Shown here piece after piece: positions 44,166 to 53,761 of a DNA stretch of 64,000 bases; positions within the stretch are counted from its first letter, which is position 1; every line of letters starts with the position of its first letter. Source of the stretch: Eubacteriales bacterium (GTDB lineage: Bacteria; Bacillota; Clostridia; Lachnospirales; Lachnospiraceae); contig JAUNHC010000024.1 in the NCBI GenBank assembly GCA_030524175.1, positions 19,302 through 83,301 of the forward strand. Reading direction: 5' to 3'. Position numbers and translations under genes: made by a program. Below the pieces are notes generated by a model. It ran no database searches. It was not told where the DNA came from and was given only the letters and a program-made list of their open reading frames with translations.

Positions 44166-44978
44166 TTACTCAACATCCAAGGTATCAATACGCTTTCCCT
44201 GAACCACAAAACGGGTTGCCTCATTCCCTGTACAGGTGGACAAGGTCACCACCTTATCTTTGATACCTAACTCAACATCATCTGTCTGTATTTCAGAAAA
44301 TCCTTTAATAGTCTTCAGGTATTCCTCAAATTCCTTTCCCGGCCCCTTAAATAACGTATAGGTGTCACTGTTTACGGATGTTGTATAAGCGGATATGATT
44401 TCATAGCGGTAATTCTTCTCGGGTGTAAGAATCCAGAAGTATTTGCTCTTCTTATAAGTTTCTTCCTTCTGTGAAAAATCCTTCAGCTGTCCGAACATGG
44501 AACCGTTCTTCATATTATGCCCGTATACCAGAGTATTGCAGTCACTGAAATCTCCTTTGTTCTCATAATCCACAAATATAGTTCCTGCAAAATTATAATT
44601 CTTCTCATAGGTTGTATGAAGATAGGTATCATTATCCTTTCCCTGTACTACAGGATAGCTGACGCCGTCAAGTGCCTCCACATAAATCCAGCCCACCACA
44701 TCCTCATTCACACTTTTAAGGGAAGCAAAATCTATGTCCAGGGGAGCTTTTAACCCTCCCGGCCCGGCCTGTTCCGCCTCCTTCAGTTCATCCGGATCCC
44801 GCTCTGTAACTGCCATATCAGTGATATGGTTATATTCATCCGTTCCTTTCTTATACTCTGTATAAATATGATACAGATTATATGCCGCAAAACAGAAAAC
44901 TCCGATAGCCACAATTAAGACTAATGTGAGCAGGACATCTCCTGCCTTACTTTTCTTTTTTTGTTTTTTATCTGCCAT
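44166..44978 (-). CDS. srtB: Class B sortase
   Basis: The 270-residue membrane-anchored transpeptidase attaches LPxTG-like (often NPxTN/SPKTG-like in Clostridia) proteins to the wall. An N-terminal helix (about 15-35) anchors it. The catalytic residues are visible: histidine in NTLVYGHNMKNG, cysteine in VTLSTCTGNEATRFVVQGKR and the arginine of that stretch. The ATG at 44978 follows AAGGAG. No clear sorted protein is adjacent. It ends the run of DUF951-sirtuin genes, with 31 nt between it and the sirtuin start. Confidence 0.95.
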   Translation of the reverse strand: MADKKQKKKSKAGDVLLTLVLIVAIGVFCFAAYNLYHIYTEYKKGTDEYNHITDMAVTERDPDELKEAEQAGPGGLKAPLDIDFASLKSVNEDVVGWIYVEALDGVSYPVVQGKDNDTYLHTTYEKNYNFAGTIFVDYENKGDFSDCNTLVYGHNMKNGSMFGQLKDFSQKEETYKKSKYFWILTPEKNYRYEIISAYTTSVNSDTYTLFKGPGKEFEEYLKTIKGFSEIQTDDVELGIKDKVVTLSTCTGNEATRFVVQGKRIDTLDVE

Positions 44979-45072
44979 AATCACACTCCTTTGCCTCCAT
45001 TATAATTACCCGGAGGACTTCTTGCAACCTCTTTTCCTGACAGTATAACACATATATCAGCGCAAAACGTAA

Positions 45073-45166
45073 AAGGGCCTTTATAAAATGAGTAAACTGC
45101 AGGATGATCTTGTTGTCCCATGGACACCAAACCATCTTGCAGTTTACTCATTTTATATAAGCCCTT
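45073..45166 (-). terminator. Very long hairpin between the SIS gene and srtB
   Basis: Arms of 34 nt (45073-45106 with 45133-45166) match at 31 of 34 positions and enclose a 26-nt loop with an inner near-palindrome around CCATGG. It follows the SIS gene stop and is trailed on the minus strand by TTTTACGTTTTG, so it can end the sugar operon. The length is unusual for a terminator and could reflect a small mobile element or RNA. Confidence 0.6.
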
Positions 45167-45234
45167 AAAACCTTTTTCTCTGATTTACCATTTTTCAGTA
45201 TGATCCGTTTTATCTGCCTTCCCGGCAGTCTTTC

Positions 45235-46272
45235 TCACTCATCCAGTGTGATGTAAGCATCAAGCCCTGTGGGTAAATCAGGATTTACCCCGCGTACCAT
45301 CGCTTTCTCAAAGGCCAGAAGCTGCAGCACATTAATAAACAGAATCCCTGCCGGCAAACTGTCTGTCAGCGGACCTATACAGAAATGTGCATCTGCATCA
45401 TATTTATTTTCTTTGTTTGAAGATAGGGTTACAATTTTACCTCCCCGGCTTTTTAAATCTATCAGAAGATTCATTTGCAGGGTTTCATTTTCCTTGTGAA
45501 GAAGCACAATATTTACCGTATCCCTGTCATTAAGAACCATGGGGCCATGCCGGTAATCCAGCAGGCGGCAGCAGATTCCAGGTATCTGTGCTATCTCCGT
45601 AAAGGCCAGGGCACCTTCCTCCCCGATTCCGGCAAAAGCACCGTCCGCAAGCACAACAGCCTTATCCCAGCTCTGTTCAGACAGCGCCTTTACTGCAGGA
45701 CGTATCTCCGCTTGAAAGCTGGACACACTCTGTACTGCCTTTCTCAGCAGTTCCAGCTCCCACTCCCTTTCCTCATAAAAACACCCCAGCATACACAGCG
45801 CCAGATAGAAATTTGTCACGGATCTTGTCTGACACACACTCTTGTCATAGCACCAGTCCAGTGTCAAGTCCATATCCGTATACGGCGTGAAATCATTGTC
45901 CTCCAGCATGGTAAGGGAAAGTATCCTGCAGTTAGTCTCTGCTTTAAGACGCATCAATGAACGCAGTATTTCTGAAGTCTTTCCTGAACGGGATATAGCC
46001 ACCACGATACTGTCGGTAAATAAATTCTGGTACAACACAGGATTCAAAAGATAATCACCGCCCGCCACTGCATCCGCCCCTACATCTGCTGACTTTATAA
46101 AAATCCTCTGCCCTGATTTAGCCAGCATATAGCTGGAGCCACAGCCGAGAAATACAAACTTCTTTCTTGATTTCAAAAATTCCTGAAGTTTCCCTCTCAT
46201 ACCGGTAAGATAGTCATAAGTTTTTTCCAGCGCTTCCTGCTGGGACATGATCTCCTGCTCTGTCAGATACAT
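45235..46272 (-). CDS. SIS-domain sugar isomerase/deaminase-like protein
   Basis: The 345-residue protein has two SIS (sugar isomerase) domains like the C-terminal half of GlmS and AgaS. The first (about 25-170) has FVFLGCGSSYMLAKSGQRIF and VVAISRSGKTSEIL; the second (about 195-335) has PGICCRLLDYRHGPMVLNDRD and a VVTLSSNKEN part. It would act on a 6-phosphorylated amino or keto sugar. It is the last gene of the operon and overlaps the DUF5107 gene by 10 nt. The nanE and kinase neighbours suggest a hexosamine phosphate as substrate. Confidence 0.85.
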   Translation of the reverse strand: MYLTEQEIMSQQEALEKTYDYLTGMRGKLQEFLKSRKKFVFLGCGSSYMLAKSGQRIFIKSADVGADAVAGGDYLLNPVLYQNLFTDSIVVAISRSGKTSEILRSLMRLKAETNCRILSLTMLEDNDFTPYTDMDLTLDWCYDKSVCQTRSVTNFYLALCMLGCFYEEREWELELLRKAVQSVSSFQAEIRPAVKALSEQSWDKAVVLADGAFAGIGEEGALAFTEIAQIPGICCRLLDYRHGPMVLNDRDTVNIVLLHKENETLQMNLLIDLKSRGGKIVTLSSNKENKYDADAHFCIGPLTDSLPAGILFINVLQLLAFEKAMVRGVNPDLPTGLDAYITLDE

Positions 46273-48341
46273 TTCTCTTCCCCTCCCCTTTTCACAAACA
46301 TACGGAAATCTATCTCCTTGGGAGGTATACAGTTTTTTTCCACATACTCCTGTGCTTCTTTTAACGTCATGGTATTTTCAGGCTCATCCAGCTTTTTCAA
46401 TACATGATACCTGGTAAATAAATCTGTCAGACTGTTGTCCCCCTCACGGATGCAGGCAAATTCCCGTGACAAAACTTTTTCTACAAAGGAATATTCCTTA
46501 AGTTCAACTCCGGCAAGTGCTGCCTGCAAAGTCAGTCTTTCCCCTTTCTTTCTTTCCTCCGGAAGTTTTTGGTAATAAGCCCAGGCCTGCCCGAACTTTC
46601 CGTTCTCCAGGAGCAAATCCATGTATTCTTCTGAAAATATCTTGTCTATCCCATTGTCTTCCTTTTCTACAGCCCCTTTCATCAATTCCACAGCCTTATC
46701 CATATCCCCGTCCAGCCTTCTGTCCCATGCAAGGTTGCGCAGAGTAAATGGTGATGGACAAAGCTTAAGCGAATTTTCCCAGGCCTCTGCTCCGGCTTTT
46801 CTGTTTCCGCGTTCGTACTCCATCACTCCTAAATGCAGCCAGGTCAGATAATGGCATCCTTGAGATTTTTCTAGGCTCTCCTTTAACAGAGGATAAAATT
46901 TTTCATCAACCATCCAGCTCTCCGGAGCCTGTTCAGGGGAAAGCTCAGGCAGGAATCCCTGTGTCAGCAGGCAGTACCACGGATACTGTTCCTTCCCCAG
47001 GGCACTGTCAGGAAACAGGAGATGAGATGGGAAATCCTCGCCCTGCAGTTCCGTGCGCAGGCGTTCCAGAGTCCCCCAGCCGGTACCCATTGACAAAATC
47101 TCTTCTGTAGGCTTCTGTGCCATAATCTCAAAATAAATATTGTTCTTTTCTATGATAGCAACCAGCAAAGCCCCTTCCACTATGGTCTCCACATTTTCCC
47201 GCGCTGAATGGTAATCATTTCCGTATGCCGCATCTGCATCCAAAAACTTCGTCTCACCTATAGCCTGTGTGAATTTCCAGGTAGTATCAGCCGGTATTTC
47301 CAGCCCGTTTAGCTGGGTAGGTGCAAGTCCTGCCTGTAGTTCCACATAATCCCCATCTTCCGCTGTTGCAAGATAAGAACACCAACGTTTCCCTCCCTGG
47401 TGGCTGCCCCAGCAGAACATTTTCCTGTAGCGCAAAGGCAAAGTGGACCGCTCAAAAAACACCCGTCCATCTCCGTACGCCGCTGCACTCCAGCACTTTT
47501 CCGGGCTGGCAGGATTCTGGAAAAAGAATTCATTAGAGTAATCAGCATTGGAAGGATATGTAGAATCCAGCCCGGGAAGGGTAGGGATATACGGAAGTTT
47601 CCCACGGCCGAAAATCCGTACCGGATTCGTATTATCACTGATACTTTCCGGATGAAGGTACAGCACATCTTCCGTTCCTGAGAAAACCCGCAGCTTCTCC
47701 TCTGACTGTATGGCAATATTACTCCACCAATACATGGATTTCGGCATCTTATCCTGGTTAATGATTTCCACGTGTACATACAATACCTTGGAGTCTTCCG
47801 GCAGATGAAAATCAAGCTGCACAAAAAGACGTTTCATACGCTCAAAATCATACATACGCAAGAATTTTTCTCCGTGTTCTCCTGTCATCTCAGCAAAAAA
47901 CACAGGTGAACTGCTGTACATAGTGTGTCCGTACTGCGCAACATTCCACTCTACACCTCCTGAGAACCAGGCGTTACGGATTCCCAGATTCGCTGGCTGA
48001 AATACAGGGTTTTTATACAGAATCTCCTTCCCCGTCTCTTTATTTTTTAAGGAATACAAGCGCCCTCCGTATTCCGGCAGAAACGCTGCCTTTAGATATT
48101 GGTTTTCCAGAACCACTGTTTTAAGATACATTTTCCGCTTATTTCTGTTGTATTTATCCTGCATACGGTAAGGCAGAACACGATACCCTGTATTTTTTCC
48201 AAGGCGGTCCTCTTCCTCTGCTGTCAGAGTGCCGTCCCCTTTTGACGGCTTATCTCTTTGTATATCACAAAATACAGGCAGGGGGTGTTCTCCCTCTATT
48301 TCGCATCCTGTCACCGGCAGTATTTCCGTATAAACCTTCAT
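46263..48341 (-). CDS. DUF5107 domain protein with TPR repeats
   Basis: The 692-residue cytoplasmic protein has an N-terminal beta-rich DUF5107 domain (about 65-370; AAFLPEYGGRLYSLKNKETG, SGGVEWNVAQYGHT) related to the galactose-mutarotase/beta-sandwich fold. A C-terminal helical TPR-like region (about 480-690) follows. DUF5107 proteins occur in sugar-utilisation clusters and may handle sugar anomers or act as a scaffold. Its ATG overlaps the nanE stop as TGATG. No catalytic assignment is certain. Confidence 0.75.
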   Translation of the reverse strand: MKVYTEILPVTGCEIEGEHPLPVFCDIQRDKPSKGDGTLTAEEEDRLGKNTGYRVLPYRMQDKYNRNKRKMYLKTVVLENQYLKAAFLPEYGGRLYSLKNKETGKEILYKNPVFQPANLGIRNAWFSGGVEWNVAQYGHTMYSSSPVFFAEMTGEHGEKFLRMYDFERMKRLFVQLDFHLPEDSKVLYVHVEIINQDKMPKSMYWWSNIAIQSEEKLRVFSGTEDVLYLHPESISDNTNPVRIFGRGKLPYIPTLPGLDSTYPSNADYSNEFFFQNPASPEKCWSAAAYGDGRVFFERSTLPLRYRKMFCWGSHQGGKRWCSYLATAEDGDYVELQAGLAPTQLNGLEIPADTTWKFTQAIGETKFLDADAAYGNDYHSARENVETIVEGALLVAIIEKNNIYFEIMAQKPTEEILSMGTGWGTLERLRTELQGEDFPSHLLFPDSALGKEQYPWYCLLTQGFLPELSPEQAPESWMVDEKFYPLLKESLEKSQGCHYLTWLHLGVMEYERGNRKAGAEAWENSLKLCPSPFTLRNLAWDRRLDGDMDKAVELMKGAVEKEDNGIDKIFSEEYMDLLLENGKFGQAWAYYQKLPEERKKGERLTLQAALAGVELKEYSFVEKVLSREFACIREGDNSLTDLFTRYHVLKKLDEPENTMTLKEAQEYVEKNCIPPKEIDFRMFVKRGGEEKCI

Positions 48342-49057
48342 CAAATTCCCCTTTCCATATAAGTATTCAGCTCGTCAACTATCTTCTTTGTAATTATCTG
48401 AGGCCTTGTAATTCCCGCTCCTATGACTACATTATGGGCTCCCGCCTTCATGGCCTCTTTCGCCATAACCTCATTCCAATAACGCCCCTCAGCGATCACA
48501 GGAACTGAAACCTTTTGTACCAGCTCGGCTACCGTGTCCAGGGCAGGCGGCTGCAGTTCAATGATCTGGCCGCTCTCTTTTCTGGTATATTCTGTATATC
48601 CCGCCAAAGTTGAGGACACCAGGTCTGCTCCGGATTCTTCAGCCACACGTCCCTCCTCCGGCGTGGACACGTCAGCAAGCAGAAGGATATCTGGGAACTG
48701 GCTTTTAATTTCTCTCATCAGGAATTCCGTGGTTTTCCCCTCCGGCTTCGGCAGTCTGGTGGCATCTACAGCCACAATTTCACTCCCGGTGGCATAAACT
48801 GCTTCCACATCCCTCAAAGCAGGTGTAATATAAGACCAGAACCCATCATAATGGTGCTTGATCAGTCCGATGACAGGAATGGTCACCAACTGTTTCGCTG
48901 CCAGAATGTCAGCCACTCCGTTCATACGCACCCCCACAGCTCCTCCCATCTGAGCTGCCAGGGCAAACCGCCCCATAACAGAGCTGTCCCTCATAGGCTC
49001 CTCTGCGGTAGCCTGACAAGATACGATCAGGCCTTTCTTCAATTCTTCAATCTTCAT
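48341..49057 (-). CDS. nanE: N-acetylmannosamine-6-phosphate 2-epimerase
   Basis: The 238-residue TIM-barrel enzyme converts ManNAc-6-phosphate to GlcNAc-6-phosphate. Its opening KKGLIVSCQATAEEPMRD, the middle KHHYDGFWSYITPAL and YATGSEIVAVDATRL, and VPVIAEGRYWNEV with GAHNVVIGAGITRP are typical of NanE. It overlaps the upstream ROK kinase gene by 11 nt and the downstream DUF5107 gene by 1 nt. It implies that the operon handles N-acetylmannosamine or sialic acid, although no sialate lyase (NanA) is visible. Confidence 0.93.
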   Translation of the reverse strand: MKIEELKKGLIVSCQATAEEPMRDSSVMGRFALAAQMGGAVGVRMNGVADILAAKQLVTIPVIGLIKHHYDGFWSYITPALRDVEAVYATGSEIVAVDATRLPKPEGKTTEFLMREIKSQFPDILLLADVSTPEEGRVAEESGADLVSSTLAGYTEYTRKESGQIIELQPPALDTVAELVQKVSVPVIAEGRYWNEVMAKEAMKAGAHNVVIGAGITRPQIITKKIVDELNTYMERGI

Positions 49058-49967
49058 CTCTGTTCTCCTTCAGTAATTCAAATGCCAGTTTTGCCGCACC
49101 CAGAAGTGCTGCTTGATTTCCATTGACAGCAGGAAGTATGACCATTGAGGGAAGATTTTTGTTTTTCCTGCTCTCTATAAGCTCCAGCACATCATCCCAC
49201 CAGTATTTCCTGGTATCAATGAGTCCTCCGCCCAAAAGCACTGCTTCTACTTCAAAAATATTCTGGATTGAGATAAGACAAGTACATAAATCATTTTTAA
49301 ATCCATTCAGCACTGTCCGGGCTGCCTGCTCCCCCTGCTCCACAAGCTGAAAAAATTCATATCCCGATGTAATCTGCTGTTCCTGTACAAGCTGATCATA
49401 GGACTGCCATAATGCTGTTCCTGATACGTATTTCTCCACACAGCCATTCTGTCCGCACAGGCACTTTTTTCCATTGGGGTAGAGGATAAAATGTCCAAAC
49501 TCCGCCTGAGACACTTTCCATGTGCTGCCTTCACCCCTTCTTACAGCAACAGCGCCCCCTACACCGGTTCCCAGAATCAGGCTGGCAACCTTACGGTAAT
49601 CGGATAAGCCTCCCTTCCAAAGCTCGCCGCGCAATGCCATACTGCAGTCATTATCCACAAACACAGGCAGGCCGATACGCTCCTCCATCTCTTTTTTAAT
49701 ATTAAGTCCGATATAGTCTGAATAAATAGCTACCGCACTCTTCACCACTCCGGACTTCCTGTCAAGCCGTCCTCCGGCTCCGATGGAAAGAGCGGAAAAT
49801 TTATATCCTTTACTTAGTTCTTCATATATCCTGCTGTAAGTCTCAATGACAAACTTACCGCTTCTGCCTGTATTTTCCACACGTATCTGATCATAAATAT
49901 TACCCTGTTCGTCCACAGCAGCCCCTGTTATCTTCGTACCTCCCGTATCAATCGCTGCAATATACAT
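49047..49967 (-). CDS. ROK-family sugar kinase (possible N-acetylmannosamine kinase)
   Basis: The 306-residue protein has the ROK signature: an ATP-binding AAIDTGGTKITGAAVDEQG near the N-terminus, LILGTGVGGAVAVRRGEG with the catalytic region, and the zinc-type CLCGQNGCVEKYVSG. Coupling to nanE by an 11-nt overlap makes ManNAc the likely substrate (NanK-like), but ROK specificity cannot be read from motifs. It lacks the N-terminal HTH of ROK repressors. Confidence 0.85.
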   Translation of the reverse strand: MYIAAIDTGGTKITGAAVDEQGNIYDQIRVENTGRSGKFVIETYSRIYEELSKGYKFSALSIGAGGRLDRKSGVVKSAVAIYSDYIGLNIKKEMEERIGLPVFVDNDCSMALRGELWKGGLSDYRKVASLILGTGVGGAVAVRRGEGSTWKVSQAEFGHFILYPNGKKCLCGQNGCVEKYVSGTALWQSYDQLVQEQQITSGYEFFQLVEQGEQAARTVLNGFKNDLCTCLISIQNIFEVEAVLLGGGLIDTRKYWWDDVLELIESRKNKNLPSMVILPAVNGNQAALLGAAKLAFELLKENRDED

Positions 49968-49983
49968 ACCTATTCATCCTTTT

Positions 49984-52521
49984 TTATATTTTCATTGCAC
50001 ATTCCATGACAGCTTCCTGTGTCACCTTGCCGCCCTCAAATTCTCCTGTACGTTTTCCTTCTGCCAGAACCACGATACGGTCACAGCATCCCAAAATCTC
50101 CGGTAATTCCGAAGAAATCATAATGATAGCTATCTGCTGCTTTGCCAGCTCTCCGATAAGCCTGTGGATCTCTGCCTTCGCACCCACATCTATCCCTCTT
50201 GTAGGTTCATCCAGAATGATCAGTGACGGCTTGCAGGCCAGCATCTTAGCCAGACAGCACTTCTGCTGGTTGCCTCCGCTTAACCGTCCTATGGGCTGTT
50301 CCTGTGATGCAGCCTTGATTCGGAACTTCTCGGTATATTCACTGCTCAGGGCCTGTTCTTTTCCTGTGTTCCTGTATCCTTTCCGGCATAATTCTTCCAA
50401 GGCAGCAAGGCATATATTCTCCCTCACACTTCGAAGAGGAATGATCCCCTCACCTCTTCTGTCTTCAGAAACATAACAGATACCGTGCTTTAAAGCCTCC
50501 TTGGGTGAACGGATATTCAGTTTTTCTCCTTTCATCCACACTTCTCCGCCGTCATGCCTGTCCATTCCAAAAATACACCGGGCAATCTCTGTTCTTCCTG
50601 CTCCCATAAGTCCGGAAAATCCCAGAACCTCTCCTGCCCTTACCTGAAAACTGATAGGGGCAAACACCCCTTTTCTTTCCAGATCAGAAACCTTGAATAC
50701 CACTTCTCCAGGTTTTGTTTTTTCTCTGTTAAAAATATCCTTTACCTCACGGCCTACCATAAGTCTTGTAAGGTCATCTTCATTTGTTTCTGTTATGGGC
50801 ATTGTCTTTACATGGGCACCGTCACGCAGTACAGTGACTTCATCAGCAATCTCAAAAATCTCCTGCATTCTGTGAGAAATATATACCACTGCAATTCCTT
50901 GCTTTTTCATTTCTCTGATAATACCAAATAATTTCTCCTTATCAGCCTCTGTGATAGCAGAGGTGGGTTCATCCATCACCACAAACCAGGCATTGGAAGA
51001 AAATGCTTTTGCTATTTCTACCATCTGCTGCTGGCTTACGCTTAATTCCCTGATTTTCTTCGTCACATTGGAATTGAAATGAAGCTGTTCCATCAAATTC
51101 ACAGCATTTTTAAGCATTTCCCTGACAGACAGTAACCTCCCTTTGCCCTGTATTTCCTTTCCGAGAAAAATGTTCTGGACAATATTCAGCTCCGGTACCA
51201 GGGCAAATTCCTGGTAAATCACAGATATGCCCAGTTTCCTGGAATCCACAGTGGAATGGATTTCCACAGGCATGCCGTCAATGGTAATACTGCCCCCATC
51301 TCTCTGGTATACACCTGATAAAATCTTGATCAAAGTAGATTTTCCCGCACCGTTTTCGCCAAGAAGAGCGTGTACCTTACCGCTCTCAACCGTCATAGAT
51401 ATCCCCTTCAATGCAGGAACTCCTGAGAAACTCTTTGTAATGTCTTTTATTTCCATCCTGTGAACCTTAGATTGACTCATAGCCTCCAGCACTTTTTCGT
51501 TGGCTGAAGAATCTTTCAGGTTTTTTCCTGCATTCACTGCATCTTTTACAAGACTTACAATCTGGTTGGACAATACAGCCACCAGCACGAAGACGCCCTG
51601 GATAATATAATTAGAGTAGGATGGAATATTGATCATATTGATCCCCAGTGTAAGGACACCCATTAAAAGGCTTCCCAGAAAAATTCCGGCCATTGTCCCA
51701 ACACCGCCTAAAAGGCTGATCCCGCCCATAACCACCGCTGTGATAACATCAAACTCCAGTCCCGTACCGGCCAGCGGCTGTGCAGAACTGGAACGTCCTA
51801 TGGTAATGACTGCAGCAAGCCCGCACAGCGCCCCGGAAGTCAGATATGTTTTAAAGGTTTCTTTTTTTACATGGATACCTGAAGCATAGGCTGCCGTAGC
51901 ATTTCCGCCTACAGAATATATTTTGATCCCTGTACTTGAATGCTTCATCCAGAATAAGGCAAGAATCACCGCCGGGATAAGGATTACTGTTACATTCGGT
52001 ACTATAAGTGGCCCTATGTGAAACTGGCCTCCACCAAGCCAGTTGAAAACCGGATTTTTCACAACAATCCTGGAACCGTCTGTGATCATCATAGTAAGTC
52101 CCCTTGCAAAAGTCTGCATAGCAAGAGTAACCATGAACGGACTTATCCTCATATAACCACAGAGATATCCGTTAGCTGCCCCTACAAGACTGCCTACGGC
52201 TATGGCTGTTATCATACCAAGTACAGCGCTGCCAGGTGTCTCTGCCCCTGTGCTGTTGATCACTGCTGCGGCACATGCCCCTGATAGAGCCATTGTAGCG
52301 CCTACGGATAAATCAATACCGCCAGTCAGTATGACCAAGGTCATGCCTATAGCAAGTATCATAAGGACTGCAGACTGCCGAATAAGATTAGTCACGGTCA
52401 TCAGCTTTACAAAGTTAGGGATTTTAACAGAAAACAGTATTAAAAACCCTGCTATGATGGCCAATAAAAACAGATATCTCTTCTGCTCCGCAGTCATTTG
52501 TTTTTTTGCTTTCTCATGCAT
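49984..52521 (-). CDS. Fused sugar ABC transporter: RbsC-like permease joined to RbsA-like double ATPase
   Basis: The 845-residue protein is one continuous frame. Residues about 1-340 are a ribose/xylose-type permease (ILTGGIDLSVGATMALSG, VVMGGISLLGGVGTMAG). After a linker (about 340-357) come two ABC domains. The first has Walker A GENGAGKST, LSVSQQQMVEIAKA and VVMDEPTSAI; the second has a degenerate GLMGAGRTE, RLSGGNQQK and IILDEPTRGID. In most bacteria these are separate genes (rbsA, rbsC). A second, separate permease gene lies upstream, so the transporter may use this half and that protein. The start follows a GATAGGAAG site. Confidence 0.93.
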   Translation of the reverse strand: MHEKAKKQMTAEQKRYLFLLAIIAGFLILFSVKIPNFVKLMTVTNLIRQSAVLMILAIGMTLVILTGGIDLSVGATMALSGACAAAVINSTGAETPGSAVLGMITAIAVGSLVGAANGYLCGYMRISPFMVTLAMQTFARGLTMMITDGSRIVVKNPVFNWLGGGQFHIGPLIVPNVTVILIPAVILALFWMKHSSTGIKIYSVGGNATAAYASGIHVKKETFKTYLTSGALCGLAAVITIGRSSSAQPLAGTGLEFDVITAVVMGGISLLGGVGTMAGIFLGSLLMGVLTLGINMINIPSYSNYIIQGVFVLVAVLSNQIVSLVKDAVNAGKNLKDSSANEKVLEAMSQSKVHRMEIKDITKSFSGVPALKGISMTVESGKVHALLGENGAGKSTLIKILSGVYQRDGGSITIDGMPVEIHSTVDSRKLGISVIYQEFALVPELNIVQNIFLGKEIQGKGRLLSVREMLKNAVNLMEQLHFNSNVTKKIRELSVSQQQMVEIAKAFSSNAWFVVMDEPTSAITEADKEKLFGIIREMKKQGIAVVYISHRMQEIFEIADEVTVLRDGAHVKTMPITETNEDDLTRLMVGREVKDIFNREKTKPGEVVFKVSDLERKGVFAPISFQVRAGEVLGFSGLMGAGRTEIARCIFGMDRHDGGEVWMKGEKLNIRSPKEALKHGICYVSEDRRGEGIIPLRSVRENICLAALEELCRKGYRNTGKEQALSSEYTEKFRIKAASQEQPIGRLSGGNQQKCCLAKMLACKPSLIILDEPTRGIDVGAKAEIHRLIGELAKQQIAIIMISSELPEILGCCDRIVVLAEGKRTGEFEGGKVTQEAVMECAMKI

Positions 52522-52555
52522 CTTCCTATCACGGCCTTTCTCTTATGCGTTAAAG

Positions 52556-52597
52556 GGAAAAAGGCATGTCCGAAGAAACAGTTCTCCGCACACGCCT
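52556..52597 (-). terminator. Intercistronic terminator after the binding-protein gene
   Basis: A 16-bp imperfect stem (52562-52577 with 52582-52597; mostly wobble changes) is followed on the minus strand by TTTTTCCC. It lies between the binding-protein gene and the fused permease-ATPase gene. Confidence 0.65.
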
Positions 52598-52609
52598 CTT
52601 CCTCAACAT

Positions 52610-53674
52610 TTACTTAGTAGGAACGAAATCCTCATTAAATTCTTTCACATATCCTTCCTGGGAACCAATCTGTTTTGCCTCTTCAAGACTTACGATCTCA
52701 TATACATACCCATCCTCGCCCTTTTCCAGGCCTGCTGCCTCGATAACAGGCTTAATGGCCTCACCCGGTACTTTGTAGGTAGGAAGGTACTGATCCGTTG
52801 CCATCTCTTCTCCGTCTGCCAGCCGTCTTGCAATTACCATACCCCAATATCCCAGGCGACCGTTTCCAACCAGGTTCTCAAGTAAATATTCTCCGTCCTC
52901 CAGATGCTTCAGAGCATCAGATTCACCATCATTGGAAGACATAGTGATTTCTTTTCCGGCATTGGCAACAGCCCTGTATACTCCATAGCTCATTCCGTCG
53001 GCAATCACATGGATATGAAGGAGATCGCTGTTTGCCCGTATTAAATCCTCAGCCTTCTGCATAGAGGTGGTGGCATCCCACATTCCCTGCTCTGTCACAA
53101 GCTTCAGATTAGGATAAGCTTCCATCCCTTTTTCAAAGCCTTCCTGACGTTTCTCAGATACTAGGTTGCCGGCAGAGCCTACGATGAGCCCGACCGTCCC
53201 CTCTTTATCCTTGTAATATTCGCCCACTGCCCTGGCTGCAAATTCTGCATCTGCAAGATCCGGATAGATCAGATTATAATTTTCTTTTCCTTCCACCTTG
53301 CTTCCTGCTGTAAGGACAATAACCCCTGCATCTGCAGCTTCATCTACAACAGAAACAATACCGTCAACATCCACAGAATCAATCCATATTGCATCAACGT
53401 CCTGCTGGATAAATCCCCGGATCACGTCAATCTGAGTATCCAGATCTCCGTCACATGCCTTCCAGATAAGTTCCATATTATAGTCCTCTGCCGCCTTGTC
53501 TGCGCCCTCCTTAATAGCTGCCAGTCCGGCATCTGTAAGATTAATACAGGACATTCCTACAGTAAGCTTTTCCCCCTCTGCTGCCATACAGGTAACGCTC
53601 CCCGCTCCGGCAAGACACCCTGCTGCCACAGCGGTACTTAACATAACTGCCAACACACGTTTTCTTAACTTCAT
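52610..53674 (-). CDS. Periplasmic-binding-protein-type sugar-binding protein (RbsB/Peripla_BP_4 family)
   Basis: The 354-residue exported protein has a signal peptide (about 1-30: RKRVLAVMLSTAVAAGCLAG). The type I binding fold then shows VGMSCINLTDAGLAAIKEGA, DLDTQIDVIRGFIQQDVDAIW, and TMSSNDGESDALKHLED. A cysteine at about residue 20 (AAGC) may be a weak lipobox, but its -3 position is Ala. It delivers a sugar to the RbsC-type permeases flanking it. A terminator hairpin follows. Confidence 0.93.
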   Translation of the reverse strand: MKLRKRVLAVMLSTAVAAGCLAGAGSVTCMAAEGEKLTVGMSCINLTDAGLAAIKEGADKAAEDYNMELIWKACDGDLDTQIDVIRGFIQQDVDAIWIDSVDVDGIVSVVDEAADAGVIVLTAGSKVEGKENYNLIYPDLADAEFAARAVGEYYKDKEGTVGLIVGSAGNLVSEKRQEGFEKGMEAYPNLKLVTEQGMWDATTSMQKAEDLIRANSDLLHIHVIADGMSYGVYRAVANAGKEITMSSNDGESDALKHLEDGEYLLENLVGNGRLGYWGMVIARRLADGEEMATDQYLPTYKVPGEAIKPVIEAAGLEKGEDGYVYEIVSLEEAKQIGSQEGYVKEFNEDFVPTK

Positions 53675-53761
53675 TGCCTGTTCCTCCTTTGTTTTATAAA
53701 TTTGTACAGTCCTCCCGGCCCCATCCCATAAAGCTGAGTCAAAGCCTCCGGACAGTTACTT

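Noticed and set aside
49984-52521. Sequencing error producing a false permease-ATPase fusion
   Set aside because: The linker codes a clean polar sequence and both parts keep their full motifs, so a true fusion is the simpler reading, although it is not proven.
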